NCBI GenBank assembly: GCA_036924085.1
Contig: JAVGWX010000018.1
Coordinates: 20,621,964 to 20,685,963 of the forward strand
Length of the DNA stretch: 64,000 nt
Source: Ariolimax columbianus
Taxonomy: Eukaryota; Mollusca; Gastropoda; Stylommatophora; Arionidae
Direction of reading: 5' to 3'
Shown here: positions 30,691-40,844 of the stretch, piece by piece
Layout: every line of letters begins with the position of its first letter
How positions within the stretch are numbered: the stretch's first letter is position 1
The notes under the pieces: model-generated
Databases searched by the model: none
What the model saw: only the letters and a program-made list of their open reading frames with translations
What the model was told of the DNA's origin: nothing
Position numbers and translations under genes: made by a program

Positions 30691-31345
30691 GACGCTTCTT
30701 GCAAAGCCCTTTCTAGGACTTAGTAACGGGAGTTTGAGAACGAACGAAGCTTCTTGCAAAGCCCTTTCTAGGACTTAGTAGCGGGCGTTTGAGAACGAAC
30801 GACGCTTCTTGCAAAGCCCTTTCTAGGACTTAGTAGCGGGCGTTTGAGAACGAACGAAGCTTCTTGCAAAGCCCTTTCTATGACAGTAGTGGGAGTTTGA
30901 GAACGAACGACGCTACTTGCAAAGCCCTTTCTAGGACTTAGTAGCGGGAGTTTGAGAACGAACGACGCTTCTTGCAAAGCCCTTTCTAGGACTTAGTAAC
31001 GGGAGTTTGAGAACGAATGAAGCTTCTTGCAAAGCCCTTTCTAGGACTTAGTAGCGGGAGTTTGAGAACGAACGAAGCTTCTTGCAGAGCCCTTTCTAGG
31101 ACTTAGTAGCGGGCGTTTGAGAACGAACGAAGCTTCTTGCAAAGCCCTTTCTATGACAGTAGTGGGAGTTTGAGAACGAACGAAGCTTCTTGCAAAGCCC
31201 TTTCTAGGACGTAGTAACGGGAGTTTGAGAACGAACGAAGCTTCTTGCAGAGCCCTTTCTAGGACTTAGTAGCGGGCGTTTGAGAACGAACGACGCTACT
31301 TGCAAAGCCCTTTCTAGGACGTAGTAACGGGAGTTTGAGAACGAA
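30640..31345. repeat. ~55-bp minisatellite made from the Rep-A 3' end, ~13 copies
   Basis: Unit GCTTCTTGCAAAGCCCTTTC plus TAGGACTTAGTAGCGGGAGT plus TTGAGAACGAACGAA. Variants (GTAGTAACGGG, TATGACAGTAGTGGG) recur in blocks, suggesting multi-unit duplications. The unit is exactly the terminal ~55 bases of the Rep-A copy to its left. Confidence 0.9.
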
Positions 31346-31349
31346 CGAC

Positions 31350-32163
31350 AAAGAAGAAAAAGGAATGGGATATAGGTGTTTTTTGTCATAGACTATTGCA
31401 GGTTGTTGGAAGGGGAAGCCAATACCGTGTGAGATATATGTATTTTCTATCAAAGTCTATTGTATGTTGTAAAAAGGGTATACCAATACTGTATGAGATG
31501 TATGTATAAGCAAAGCTAAGTTATACTGTAACCACCCAGGCTGGTAGCAAGAGGCGATTTACGACTGGACAAGTTGCTGGCTAGCCAATTCTTTAGAAAC
31601 TTTAGGTCACAACTTACGCAAATATGGATACCGCAAGTTACGAGAAAATATATAAGTCAACAAGTCAACAATCCAAGAGAGAAGAAAGTCCTTGAGAATT
31701 AGATATGGGACGGAGGTGGATGTTTGGAAGGGGGGAATTGAGGGAGGAAGAGGTGGGTGGGTTGCAGAGTATGGAAAAGGTACAATTGTGACGTATTGGA
31801 TAGGGGAGAATCGTTAATTGTTAAGCTGGTGTTATCTCTTTCCTTTTGCCCAGTTCGAGCCGATAATCCGCATGCGTCTGCTAGTAGGGGTCAAAGCTCG
31901 TGCCTTTCAGGGCAAATTATGTAGTTAGCATCGTGGAATATGAAATGCCCAGAATACCTTGCTGTAAAAGGGTATGTACCCTGCCGTTTGGTATACCAAG
32001 TCTACGAGAAAGAGAGCATAGCCCTACACATCACACCAAAAATTAAAAAAAAAACACTGATCTCAGATCTTGATCAGTAAAGTTCCTAACACTTCAACTC
32101 TGACAGCAGTATTTGATGTGGGCCTTAAATGACCTTTTAATTACGAATTCCTTTCTCTTGCAG
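31350..32163. other. unassigned intronic sequence with acceptor of exon h
   Basis: Short direct repeat of TATTGCAGGTTGTTGGAAGG/TATTGTATGTTGTAAAAAGG near 31392 and 31459, otherwise nothing. It ends CCTTTCTCTTGCAG. Confidence 0.5.
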
Positions 32164-32323
32164 ATGGTGGCCACCACAGTTCTGTCCAAGCCCAAGCGCC
32201 ACGACTGAGTCGTTAGACCTCAAGACGGTAGCTGGGATGTACGTGGTCATTCTTGGCGGGGCTGTCATTTCATCATTGATCTGTCTGCTGCAGTACTACT
32301 ATAACCAAATGCGACGCAAGCGA
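32164..32323 (+). CDS. iGluR exon h: end of S2 and M4 helix
   Basis: 160-nt exon in phase 2/0, acceptor TTCTCTTGCAG, donor GTAAGC. It translates (K)WWPPQFCPSPSATTESLD, LKTVAGMYVVILGGAVISSL, ICLLQYYYNQMRRKR. KWW marks the end of S2. The Cys after WWPPQF is the second partner of the S2 disulfide. L....AGMYVVILGGAVISSLICLL is the transmembrane M4 segment, and YYYNQMRRKR is the positively charged cytoplasmic exit. This topology closes the receptor: after M4 only the C-terminal tail remains. Confidence 0.95.
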
Positions 32324-32599
32324 GTAAGCAATGTGAAGCTTTTCTTAGTTTCTTGTTTAAATAGTCATTCGAAGTCCCCGTAAACTCCACAACTGCTCTC
32401 CACAAATTCCATTATAGATGACTCCCTACAGAGAACCTGTGTCAAAGCACTTTGTGTGACCTTGCAGTGATGGTTTCTTAAGCAATTGATTTACATTATA
32501 TGTTTGCCAGCCCCATACACAACCCTCTTTTGTCACCTTTCACGACATTTATTGGCGGTTGTTGTTCGAAGCTAATCGGGATGAGTTAAATTAGCTCTT

Positions 32600-33235
32600 A
32601 AGGAATAAAAGCCATTTAGTCCTGCTTACAGATGCCTTGGCTGTAGTCACAGCACTAAAAAGCCAGAAAAACACTGAGCTTAATGATTTAAGAGCAGTAC
32701 TCTGTCAACTGCCAGCAGTCCGCACCGAAAAGGGTAGTGGTACAGTGGGTTCCATCCCACTGCAACATCCAAGGCAACGAGGAGGCAGACAGACTGGCAA
32801 AAGAAGGTGCAAGAATACCACAACCGGATACCAATATGACATACAAAGAGTCAAAACGGCTTATCAAAGCCAGATACATGGCCAAATGCTAAACTGAACA
32901 TACTGGCTACACCAAAAACGATGCCTATTACCAGTTGAACAGAAGAGAGCAGGTCGTGGTCTTCAGACTTCGCACTGGCCACAATAGACTCAGGTACCAC
33001 CTATTTAACAAATTGCAGATAGGTGGAACCGACGAATGCCCTTGTGGTACCGGGAAAATGACCGCTGAACATTTGCTGCAAAACTGCCCGACATACGAGG
33101 ATCAGAGAAAGCAGATGTGGCCATCACCAGTGGCAACACTAGACAAGCTCTATGGCAGTGTCGACAGCCTCAGGATGACGGCTGCTTTTTCGAAAACATT
33201 AAGGTTGATGTCTGACTGCGTACAATGAAGAAGAA
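32600..33235 (+). mobile_element. LINE-B copy: RNase H and C-terminal domain
   Basis: The + strand codes for LLTDALAVVTALKSQKNTEL (RNase H, TD.L.V..AL motif). A frame change near 32700-32780 breaks the GNEEADRLAKEGAR motif, and the sequence continues through LNRREQVVVFRLRTGHNRLR, YHLFNKLQIGGTDECPCGTG, KMTAEHLLQNCPTYEDQRK and KLYGSVDSLRMTAAF. After a stop, a short (GAA)n tail lies at 33225-33238. It is inactive but close to the copies at 52395 and 60447. Confidence 0.85.
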
Positions 33236-33503
33236 GAAGAGGAAAAAGAATTAACTCTTGACGACATTTTTTGATGGTAGGTTACAGGGGCTCTCATTAC
33301 ATCCCGAAGCGTACTTGAGAAAGTTGTGCATAGTCCTTCTGGCTGTAGTTTAATGCGAGGCTCCTCATAAGCTCACCAAATTGAGGATTACAGTGCCTTT
33401 CCACGTCTCACTGGCAGACAGCTGTGACGCGTCCCGTGTCCAGAAACGCCAGCGATGACATGTTCCACTCTTTCAAACATGAAACTCAGCGCGATCTTTG
33501 TTT

Positions 33504-33869
33504 GGCTTGGATTAGTTCATTCTCAATCGCCCACTACCAAACACTGAAAGGGCTTAAGTAGCAGAATGAAGTCCAGAGAACGGAATGCGTTGTGCCGTAG
33601 TTTACAGCTTGACTGCGATATTTGCACCTTTCGGTCCAACACATTCGACTTCAGCAATAATTTTTTGAGTACCAGGTTAGCATTGCCTCTTCGATCCCTT
33701 CTCCTTAGCCAGTCTGCCCTGCTGCAGCCTATTATCCAGGATCACCGCGTGGACGTGTAGAAAGTTCTTGGCAGCTTTGGTTCGCTGGCCCTGACGCTAG
33801 GTCAGTTATGGTCGCTGACCACTGCAGCTTATGCGCTGCTCAGCATCTTGATCCCGATCATTGTTTGAT
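33504..33869 (-). mobile_element. Rep-A copy 7, full length inverted
   Basis: Runs in the + strand from TTGGCTTGGATTAGTTCATT to GCGCTGCTCAGCATCTTGAT; all landmarks are present in inverse order. Confidence 0.8.
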
Positions 33870-33887
33870 TTCAAAGTTTGATTTCAA

Positions 33888-34366
33888 AGTTCTACAGCTT
33901 GACTGCGATATTTGCACCTTGCGGTCCGAAACATCCGACCTCAGCAGGCATTGTTGAGTACTGGTTAAGGCGTCTCTCTTCTACCCCTTTTCATTAACCA
34001 GTCTGGTCTGTTATATGGGATCACTGGGTGGAGGTACAGAATGGTCTTGGCAGCTGTGTCGCTGGCCCTAGCCCTGACCTGGCACTAGCAGTAAACTTTG
34101 GGACACTTACCACCGCAGATCATGCACTGATCAGCATTTTGACCGCTGCAGCTCATGCACTGCTCAGCATTATCACCTGCATCTCATGCACTGCTCAGCA
34201 TCTTGACCTGCGACTCATGCACTGCTCAGTATCTTGACCACTGGGGCTCATGGACTGCTCAGCATCTTGACCTGCATCTCATGCACTGCTCAGCATCTTG
34301 ACCTGCATCTCATGCACTGCTCAGCATCTTGACCGCTGCAGCTTATGCACTGCTCAGCATCTTTAT
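33888..34366 (-). mobile_element. Rep-A copy 8 with 5'-end tandem amplification
   Basis: Inverted, 3'-truncated Rep-A. Beyond 34125 its 5' end is tandemly repeated about 7-8 times: CTGCATCTCATGCACTGCTC plus AGCATCTTGAC, ~31 bp, with a few longer units. The unit matches the inverse of the Rep-A start (ATCAAGATGCTGAGCAGCGC...). Confidence 0.8.
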
Positions 34367-34392
34367 CCCATTCATATTCAAAGTACTCATAG

Positions 34393-34640
34393 GGGGCAGC
34401 GTGGACTAGTGGTTAAGTGACACGGTTAACAACCAGAAGGTGCTGGGTTCGATCCCCATCACAGCACCAGCCGCCGCTACGCCGGTTAAGGATACCCTTA
34501 GAAAATGCACGAGGAAGCAGACCCTTACATAAAATGTAGATTGAAGTCGGATGCACTGTGCCGACAGGCGCAAAATAAAAACCACAGTACAACGCACACC
34601 TCCTTTGGGGATTAGAGAAATAAGGCGAACGAAAAAAAAA
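34393..34640 (+). mobile_element. SINE-2 copy 3, best preserved
   Basis: Head: GGGGGCAGCGTGGACTAGTG, GTTAAGTGACACGG (A-box region), GGGTTCGATCCCC (B box). The body contains GAAGTCGGATGCACTGTGCC and ACAGTACAACGCACACCTCC, then ends AAATAAGGCGAACG with an A-rich tail at ~34630-34640. A classic tRNA-derived SINE layout. Confidence 0.8.
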
Positions 34641-34962
34641 GGACTCATAATGGGTCCATCCGTAGCCACGATACCAGCTCTTTAATTGTCTGGAACCCCA
34701 TTATGACGAGCCCCTGTAGGTTTGAGTTCTCTACAGCTGCCATCCACGTTTGCCTTAACCAGCACTTCTGTACCTTCCTAAGTAATGACCGAGTCTAACA
34801 GGATGACTGTTGTTGTTAAAGAAGTCTCAGATACATCTCTCTAAACTAAGGTCATTGCCTTTATGTCCATTCTCATATAGGAAGCCTGCTCTCTCACTCT
34901 TGCAGTGAAGACCCAATCAGATTGACCATTTCGTAGCATCGATCCATACATATATATACACA

Positions 34963-35690
34963 CGAGGCGTATTCAAATGAAACCGGACCAAACTGTAAAG
35001 TAAAGTAAAGTATCCCATAGCATTACTGCCGTAGGGGTGTGAGGTGTTAGCGATCTCACATTTCAAAGGCTCGGCTATATGAGGGCGGTAGCCATCTCCT
35101 CTCCCTCGCCGCTTTTACTTCCCGGACTGAACCCATTTAAGGCTGGGTCGACCCAGAAGCCATTGCGGTCTGAAAAAAACATTACCGCCTCAACTGGGGA
35201 ATGAACCCAGGACCACTCAGATGCGAAGCCAGGGCGCTAACCACTGCGCTTCGCGGCTCCCAAACTGTAACAAGTGAAAATTTTTACGATGCGCATGATG
35301 ACGTCACTTCTGGTGTGTAAACAGCACACACCAACCGACAAGTTTGCAAAATGTCATTATCCTCCGACTCATAGTTTCCCCAGCAGACCGTTGAAAACAT
35401 GGTTAGTCTGATACGGAATCCGTCCAGACGAGTTGATCAGTGAGCGGTGATTCGGTTTCTAACAGCTGAAGGATGCCGACCAGTTGACATTCATCGCAGA
35501 ATGCAGGCAGTGTACGGTGACAAAAGTGTGTCGAAGACGACAGTGAAGAGTTGCACAACGATAATTAAAGAAGAACGTGAGTTAACGCAACAATATGTCC
35601 CTGACCTGGTCTCGGAAGATCTTTCGCTAACTCTTTAAACATCGTTGTCCAGTTCTTCACGGTATTAGCTGGGAAGAATTCAAGACCAAC
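34963..35690 (+). mobile_element. mariner-like element, N-terminal half, split by a SINE
   Basis: The left terminal repeat GAGGCGTATTCAAATGAAAC is related to that of the mariner at 4908. After the SINE insertion the + strand codes for a mariner N-terminal helix-turn-helix: QTVENMVSLIRNPSRR, then IRFLTAEGCRPVDIHRRMQA, VYGDKSVSKTTVKSC and KEERELTQQYVPDLVSEDLS. The DDE catalytic part is missing and a stop precedes the HTH. It is inactive. Confidence 0.75.
34999..35259 (-). mobile_element. SINE-1, complete, with 11-bp target-site duplication
   Basis: Inverted SINE whose tRNA-like head is at the right: GAGCCGCGAAGCGCAGTGGT, TAGCGCCCTGGC (A box), GGGTTCATTCCCC (B box). The body contains TGGGTCGACCCAGCC and a GTAAAAGCGGCGAGGGAGAG stretch, with a (TTTAC)n tail at the left. 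It is flanked by identical CCAAACTGTAA at 34988-34998 and 35260-35270, a clear target-site duplication inside the mariner. Confidence 0.85.
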
Positions 35691-35945
35691 AAGCTAAGAA
35701 GAGAAAACACCAAACACCAATTTGTTTCCACCGTCGCAAGAAAGAAAAGGTGGACATACACATGGCATGTACTTAGAATGAAGAACAACAGAATTCGACT
35801 ACAAGCAAGTAGGATTCAGCTAGCAGAGAGGAAAGAGAGGACGATGAAAAAAGACTTCGCAGAACGATGATCAAAGAGGGCTCAACTATAGTCATAAACA
35901 GCATACGAAAACTCAGACGGATGGCACGACACCGTTTTTAGCTTA
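35690..35945 (+). mobile_element. LINE C-terminal fragment with GATA-rich tail
   Basis: The + strand reads KKRKRWTYTWHVLRMKNNRI, a decayed form of the R.RRW.W.GHVLRM.NNRIP motif of LINE C-termini, then RKERTMKKDF. It runs into the AAATAGATAAATAAATAAGT tract, which may be its tail. Confidence 0.55.
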
Positions 35946-35959
35946 TGCGCCCTGTTTGA

Positions 35960-36225
<266 letters not shown>

Positions 36226-36239
36226 TTGGCAGGCAGACG

Positions 36240-36785
36240 CAGACATATATATATATATCCATTGGCTGTACAATTGTTAAATTTGCAACGTTATTCCTTC
36301 CTGGAAGTTTTTCATGTACTCATGACATCTGGATCGGCTGGAGCGTTTCAATATCAAAGATTGAACTTGGTAGCTTCGCTGTACAAAGCCTGTATTCTAC
36401 CACTGAACTGATTAGACCCTCGGCTTGTATTTCCTTGCTCTCAATGGACGGGCCTGTCGTTTCATCACTATAGCACTGCTAAAATCAGACGCAACTAAGA
36501 AGATAACACATTGACAAGCTATTCTTCTCCTCTCCTCTTCGCTCCTAACGAAGCATAGGACCACTGCTGCAGATGACACCCTTACATTAATCCTGTACCG
36601 AAGAACCACGTGTATTCGGCAAAGCTGGTTTCTGTAGCAAGTTGTTATGCACCTTTACTTTGCAAGTCATTGATCATGGATTTAAGAAGTAGTAGCTGCT
36701 AGCCCAATTGACAACTCTCTGCAGTTGCCTATTGTAACATTACCGAAGTTATAGTCCACGTATTTTGTTTTTATTTTTCCAGGTA
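36240..36785. other. unassigned intronic sequence
   Basis: No recognised element or exon. Confidence 0.4.
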
Positions 36786-36811
36786 TATTCTTTACGTTTT
36801 TTAGTTTCTTT

Positions 36812-36853
<42 letters not shown>

Positions 36854-37060
36854 TTATTTTTTCTTATTGTTGTCCTTCTTATTTCTTCTGCTTGTTCTTC
36901 TTTTTCCCTTTCTTCTCTCTCTTCTTGTTCTTGTTCTTGATCTTCTTCTTCCTTCTTGTTCTTCTGGTTCTTCTTCTTTTTGTTCTCCTTCTTGTTCTTG
37001 TTCTTGTTCTTGTTCTTCTTCTTCTTCTTCTTCTTCTTCTTCTTCTTCTCTTCTTCATCA
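36786..37060. repeat. (TTC)n / (TTCTTG)n tract, tail side of Rep-A copy 9
   Basis: Pyrimidine tract of TTC, TTCTTG and TTCTTCC units ending directly at the 3' end of an inverted Rep-A. This again fits an expanded GAA tail. Ser/Phe/Leu- and Arg/Lys-rich frames across it are artefacts. Confidence 0.85.
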
Positions 37061-37063
37061 AAT

Positions 37064-37395
37064 TCCCGATACCAAGCCCCGAAAAGGATTTTGCAATTTA
37101 CAGATGTGGACAGGAGGAAGAAATGCGTTGTGTCATAGTTTACAGCCTGACTGTGATATTTGCACCTTCCGGTCCGACACAGCCGACTTCAGCATGGCAT
37201 TTTTGGGTACCAAATTAGCCTTCCCTCTTCAATCCCTTCTCCTTAGCCAGTCTGCCCTGCTGCAGCCTGTTATTCAGGATCACCACGTGGAGGTGTAGAA
37301 GGGTCTTGGCAGCTATGGTCCCTGACTCTGATTCTAGCAGTCAACTTTTGTTCGCTGACCACAACATCTCGTGTACTGCTCAAAATCTTGATGCC
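37064..37395 (-). mobile_element. Rep-A copy 9, inverted
   Basis: From ATTCCCGATACCAAGCCCCG to TACTGCTCAAAATCTTGATG. Landmarks CGGTCCGACACAGCCGACTT and CTGCAGCCTGTTATTCAGGA are present. Confidence 0.75.
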
Positions 37396-37883
37396 ATTTA
37401 TCTTTCTTCACTTACATCTTTATGTCTGTATTTTATTATGTTTTGACTGTGTTCATATACATCGTTGTTTCTGTTTCTTTGCATATTTTTCTTTTTCAAT
37501 GTAAACGGTTACTGTCGTATTTCTTTATAAGTCTTTGTTTGTTCATGTGTATCTCTCTATCTTTATGTATTGTTGTTTGCAATGTACATATTTCTCTCTA
37601 TATATCTATATTTTGTATGTGTTTATCCATGTCAATCTTTCTATCAGTATTTTATGACGCATTTACGTTTATCCATATGCATGTTTGTCAGTATTTCATT
37701 GTGTTTTAGCGTTTATCCATGTATATCTATGCTGTCAGCATTCCATTGTATCTTCTCCATTCTCATCTATATCTTTATGTTAGTATTATATTGTGTTTTT
37801 ACGTGTGTCAACGCATATATTTATGTCACAATTTCATTTCTTCTTTACGCAAATCTATGTATATTATCTCTTTTATCTACCAG
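37396..37883. other. T-rich intron end, GTTTATCCATGT repeats
   Basis: Irregular repeats around TTTATGT/GTTTATCCATG, then the acceptor TCTTTTATCTACCAG. The hydrophobic open frames are intronic noise. Confidence 0.6.
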
Positions 37884-38072
37884 AAAGCTCGCCTAGCCAA
37901 AGAGAAGGAACGAATCGTAAGTCTTGCCCAGAATATTGGGGAGGAGTTTAAACGACAGAACTATTGGAAACAGCCAATAGAAAGCGAGGAGCCACGTGAG
38001 GTCAACCAGGACGTCATAACTTATGCAAATCACTCACCACACCACTTCCTGTCATCGGACGAATGGTCTTAA
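37884..38072 (+). CDS. iGluR last coding exon: cytoplasmic C-terminal tail
   Basis: 63 codons including the TAA stop, phase 0, acceptor TTTTATCTACCAG. It continues the basic stretch after M4: KARLAKEKERIVSLAQNIGE, EFKRQNYWKQPIESEEPREV, NQDVITYANHSPHHFLSSDE, WS. It is a short intracellular tail (about 62 residues after this junction) with a charged helical start and a Ser/His-rich end. The final residues do not form a classical PDZ ligand. An internal GTAAGT at 37917-37922, in phase 0 after 11 codons, could act as an alternative donor. The exon phase, reading frame and placement directly after M4 support it despite weak conservation of iGluR tails. Confidence 0.85.
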   Translation, partial: KARLAKEKERIVSLAQNIGEEFKRQNYWKQPIESEEPREVNQDVITYANHSPHHFLSSDEWS

Positions 38073-38229
38073 AGAGGAACTAACTACCGATTACTGTTTA
38101 TCGGTTATTCATGTTGTTTTTGACTTGTGCAAGGCCGCGAAATGGGTCACGTGCGAAACATGGATTTCGTTTTGGTTTAATGACAGGTGATCTAACTTCT
38201 TCAACTGCAAGAACGACGTGAACTAGTAA

Positions 38230-38885
38230 TGATAGTTAGTAGTAGTAGCCCCTTTCAGCAGTGACTGATTATAGTAGCCCCTCTTTCAGTCATGACTGAC
38301 TTATAGAAGGCCCTTTCAGTCATGCCTGACTATAGTAGCCCCTTTCAGTCCTACCTGACTATAGTAGCCCATTTCAGTCATGCCTGACTATAGTAGCCTC
38401 TTTCAGTCATGCCTGACTATAGTAGCCTCTTTCAGTAATGGCTATAGTAGCCCTTTCAGTAATGACTATAGTAGCCCATTTCAGTCATGCATGACTAAAG
38501 TAGCCCATTTCAGTAATGACTATAGTAGCCCCTTTCAGTCAGGACTGACTATAGTAGCCCCTTTCAGTCATACCTGGCTGTAGTAGCCCCTTTCAGTCAT
38601 GACTGACTTTAGTAATCCCTTTCAGTCATGACTGACTATAGTAGCCCATTCCAGTAATGACTGACTATAGTAGCCCCTTTCAGTAATGACTGAGTATAGT
38701 AGCCCTTTCAGTAATGACTATAGCAGCCCCTTGCAGTCATGCCTGACTATAGTAGCCCCTTTCAGTAATGGCTATTGTAGCCCTTTCAGTAATTACTATA
38801 GTAGCCCCTTTCAGTCATGACTGACTATAGTAGCCTCTTTTAGTCGTGACTGACTGTAGTAGCCCCTTTCAGTCATAACTAACTA
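38230..38885. repeat. ~30-bp minisatellite downstream of the iGluR stop
   Basis: Unit CTGACTATAGTAGCCCCTTT plus CAGTCATGAC, 24-33 bp, ~22 copies with indels. It starts about 160 bases after the stop codon; no AATAAA precedes it, so it may be part of the 3' UTR. Confidence 0.88.
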
Positions 38886-39830
38886 TAGTATGATGCGTCC
38901 TTGTAATGGCAACTCTCTCATCATGAGTTTCTGATTTTCTTTCTCCCCGCGGTGATGTCATTTCACTTCTCCAAATTGCAAGAGGCTCTTTGCACCCAGC
39001 ATGTGAAGGTTCTTCAGGGCACACCTCCACTTTAATCGTCTGCAGCTTCGTCTTCAATGGATGCCAGACTCGTGTCCAGTGTCTCTATGTCACGCTAACA
39101 CACATTCTTAAACCACAGATGATGTCAGCTGACTCTTATATCCATAAAAGATATCTTTAGGAATGCGACCGTCTTCTATGCGACGAACATGACCAAACCA
39201 GCGTCCTGTCTTGCGAGATACCTATATACGGGAAAGCTTCGGGAGTAATCCCTGATGAAAAATCTGCATCCTGTGCTAAATGTCTTGCCATTGGTCAAAA
39301 GTAGCTCAGGACGAGAGAGTGACGTTAACATATTGCGCAATCCTCTTTGATTTAATCCAAATCATCGCGCGTCACACATTTCAGCAGACAGAGCAATAGG
39401 AAAAGATTGACCACACGGCTGACAGAATGGTCTTCGTCACACATGATGGACGAACATCACCATATACCAAGGAGACCGGTGCGAGAGTACATATCTGTCT
39501 TTGTCAGTTTGTTCCTTCATGTCATTGCAAAGAATGGGTTGGAAGCAGAGATGATTGAATTTGGTTAACTTTTGCTTTTGTTTGGCAGAAGCTGGCCGAG
39601 TGTCGCTACCATACAGGACCGCCCTGACTAAAACATGTTTCGAAAACCAATGCCTTGATTTTCATAGCAATTTTCTGGTTTTGCCAACCCCGTATTGTGA
39701 GACAAGCTTTACCAATGATACCATTGAATATTAAACTTTCTTACTACTAAATAAGTCACTCGTCTTATGCATTGAAGAATTGAGGTCTTCTTGTTACGTT
39801 GTTTTTCATAACTTACCTTTGACAGGATGG
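38886..39830 (-). mobile_element. LINE-E fragment (C-terminus)
   Basis: The minus strand gives SRKTGRWFGHVRRIEDGRIP and KDIFYG around 39140-39220, the well-known LINE C-terminal motif R.W.GHV.RM.DGRIPKDLLYGE. Degenerate segments lie on both sides (an upstream RT-like stretch at 39540-39720 and a downstream decayed zinc-finger-like end near 38900-39050). Many stops. Only a relic. Confidence 0.65.
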
Positions 39831-39871
39831 GACAGCCGACTCCATTCTCAAATCTTCCTTAATCGCATTTT

Positions 39872-40040
39872 AGGCCAAAGACGGATGTGTCGGACCGAAA
39901 GGTGCAAATATCGCAGTCAAGCTGTAAACTAGCGACACAACGCATTCCGTTCTCTAGACTACATCCTTCTACTTGCAAATCCCTGTTCCACCCTGTAGGT
40001 GGAGATTGAGAACGAATGCAGAAGAAGAAGAAGAAGAGGA
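39872..40040 (+). mobile_element. Rep-A copy 10, 3' half with GAA tail
   Basis: From AGACGGATGTGTCGGACCGA to GGAGATTGAGAACGAATGCA, then (GAA)n. This is one of the clearest examples of the Rep-A tail. Confidence 0.8.
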
Positions 40041-40499
40041 TATGCCAGACATGTTTCACTGTTACGTTTATTTGCTCTCATTTTTGGGCCCCGGTAATAT
40101 TTTACAACGTTCTTGTTGTTGCTGGAAACTACTCGTGCTTAGTTGATCTAAATCTTCTTTGGTAGCGGGTTACAGTGGCTCTTCCATACCAAGGCGTAGT
40201 TCAGAAGGTGGACCAACGACTGATTGTGATCAAGACGACATTGAGATAACATACAGTGGGAAAATAGCAAACTATCCAAACGGTCAGAAGAGTATGGCTA
40301 CCTCCTTGCATATCGTATACATGTTTGTAATCGTTTGTGTCTACGTCTGTCTCTTTCTGTACCTTGACGCGAAATTCGTTTTCTTTTTGTCCTTGTGCGA
40401 CTTAGTGTACACTTTTTCATTTGCATACATTTTATGTATTATAATCTTTACCAATTGTTGCAATTTATGTTTAATCTAATTTTGTTATAACTATTATCC
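40041..40499. other. unassigned sequence
   Basis: A hydrophobic open stretch at 40159-40476 has no recognised domain. Its first part (GGTTACAGTGGCTCTTCCAT) resembles a piece of Rep-C. No gene call. Confidence 0.4.
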
Positions 40500-40680
40500 C
40501 CTGACTGTAAATGGGTACCTGACCATGAGTTAGGGAAAGTAAAAACAGCAAGGAAGGGCACTGGCCAGCCCACCTCTCACAGACTGCGGCTTAATACAAT
40601 GGAGTCTTTAAAAACTCCATTTTCAACCAGCGGCTAATTCTGCTGAATTTCCACTTTACTTTTACTAATTCAATCTATCT
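40500..40680 (+). mobile_element. SINE-1 body (head missing)
   Basis: GTAAATGGGTACCTGACCAT, GGGAAAGTAAAAACAGCAAG and CACTGGCCAGCCCACCTCTC match the SINE-1 bodies at 56332 and 61772. It ends in TTTACTTTTACT, like the (TTTAC)n tail of the complete copy. Confidence 0.7.
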
Positions 40681-40844
40681 ATTCCTATCTTCAGTTCACT
40701 TATGTCGTTAGACGTCGTGGGGAGGTGCGACTTCTTTTTTTCTTTTTATTAGCTGATGAAAATCCATTGCTGATTTACCAGGTCAATCCCAGCATCTGTT
40801 AGCCCCTTAAATATACGATCACCTATTTTTGAGACTGGTGGAGG

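Noticed and set aside
34393..34470. tRNA gene candidate with A and B boxes.
   Set aside because: Occurs as the head of a repeated ~240-bp element in four copies; no proper acceptor stem visible. Called a SINE head.
40159..40479. Hydrophobic open frame that might be an alternative receptor tail or small membrane protein.
   Set aside because: Its start overlaps a Rep-C-like stretch and there is no acceptor or homology evidence.
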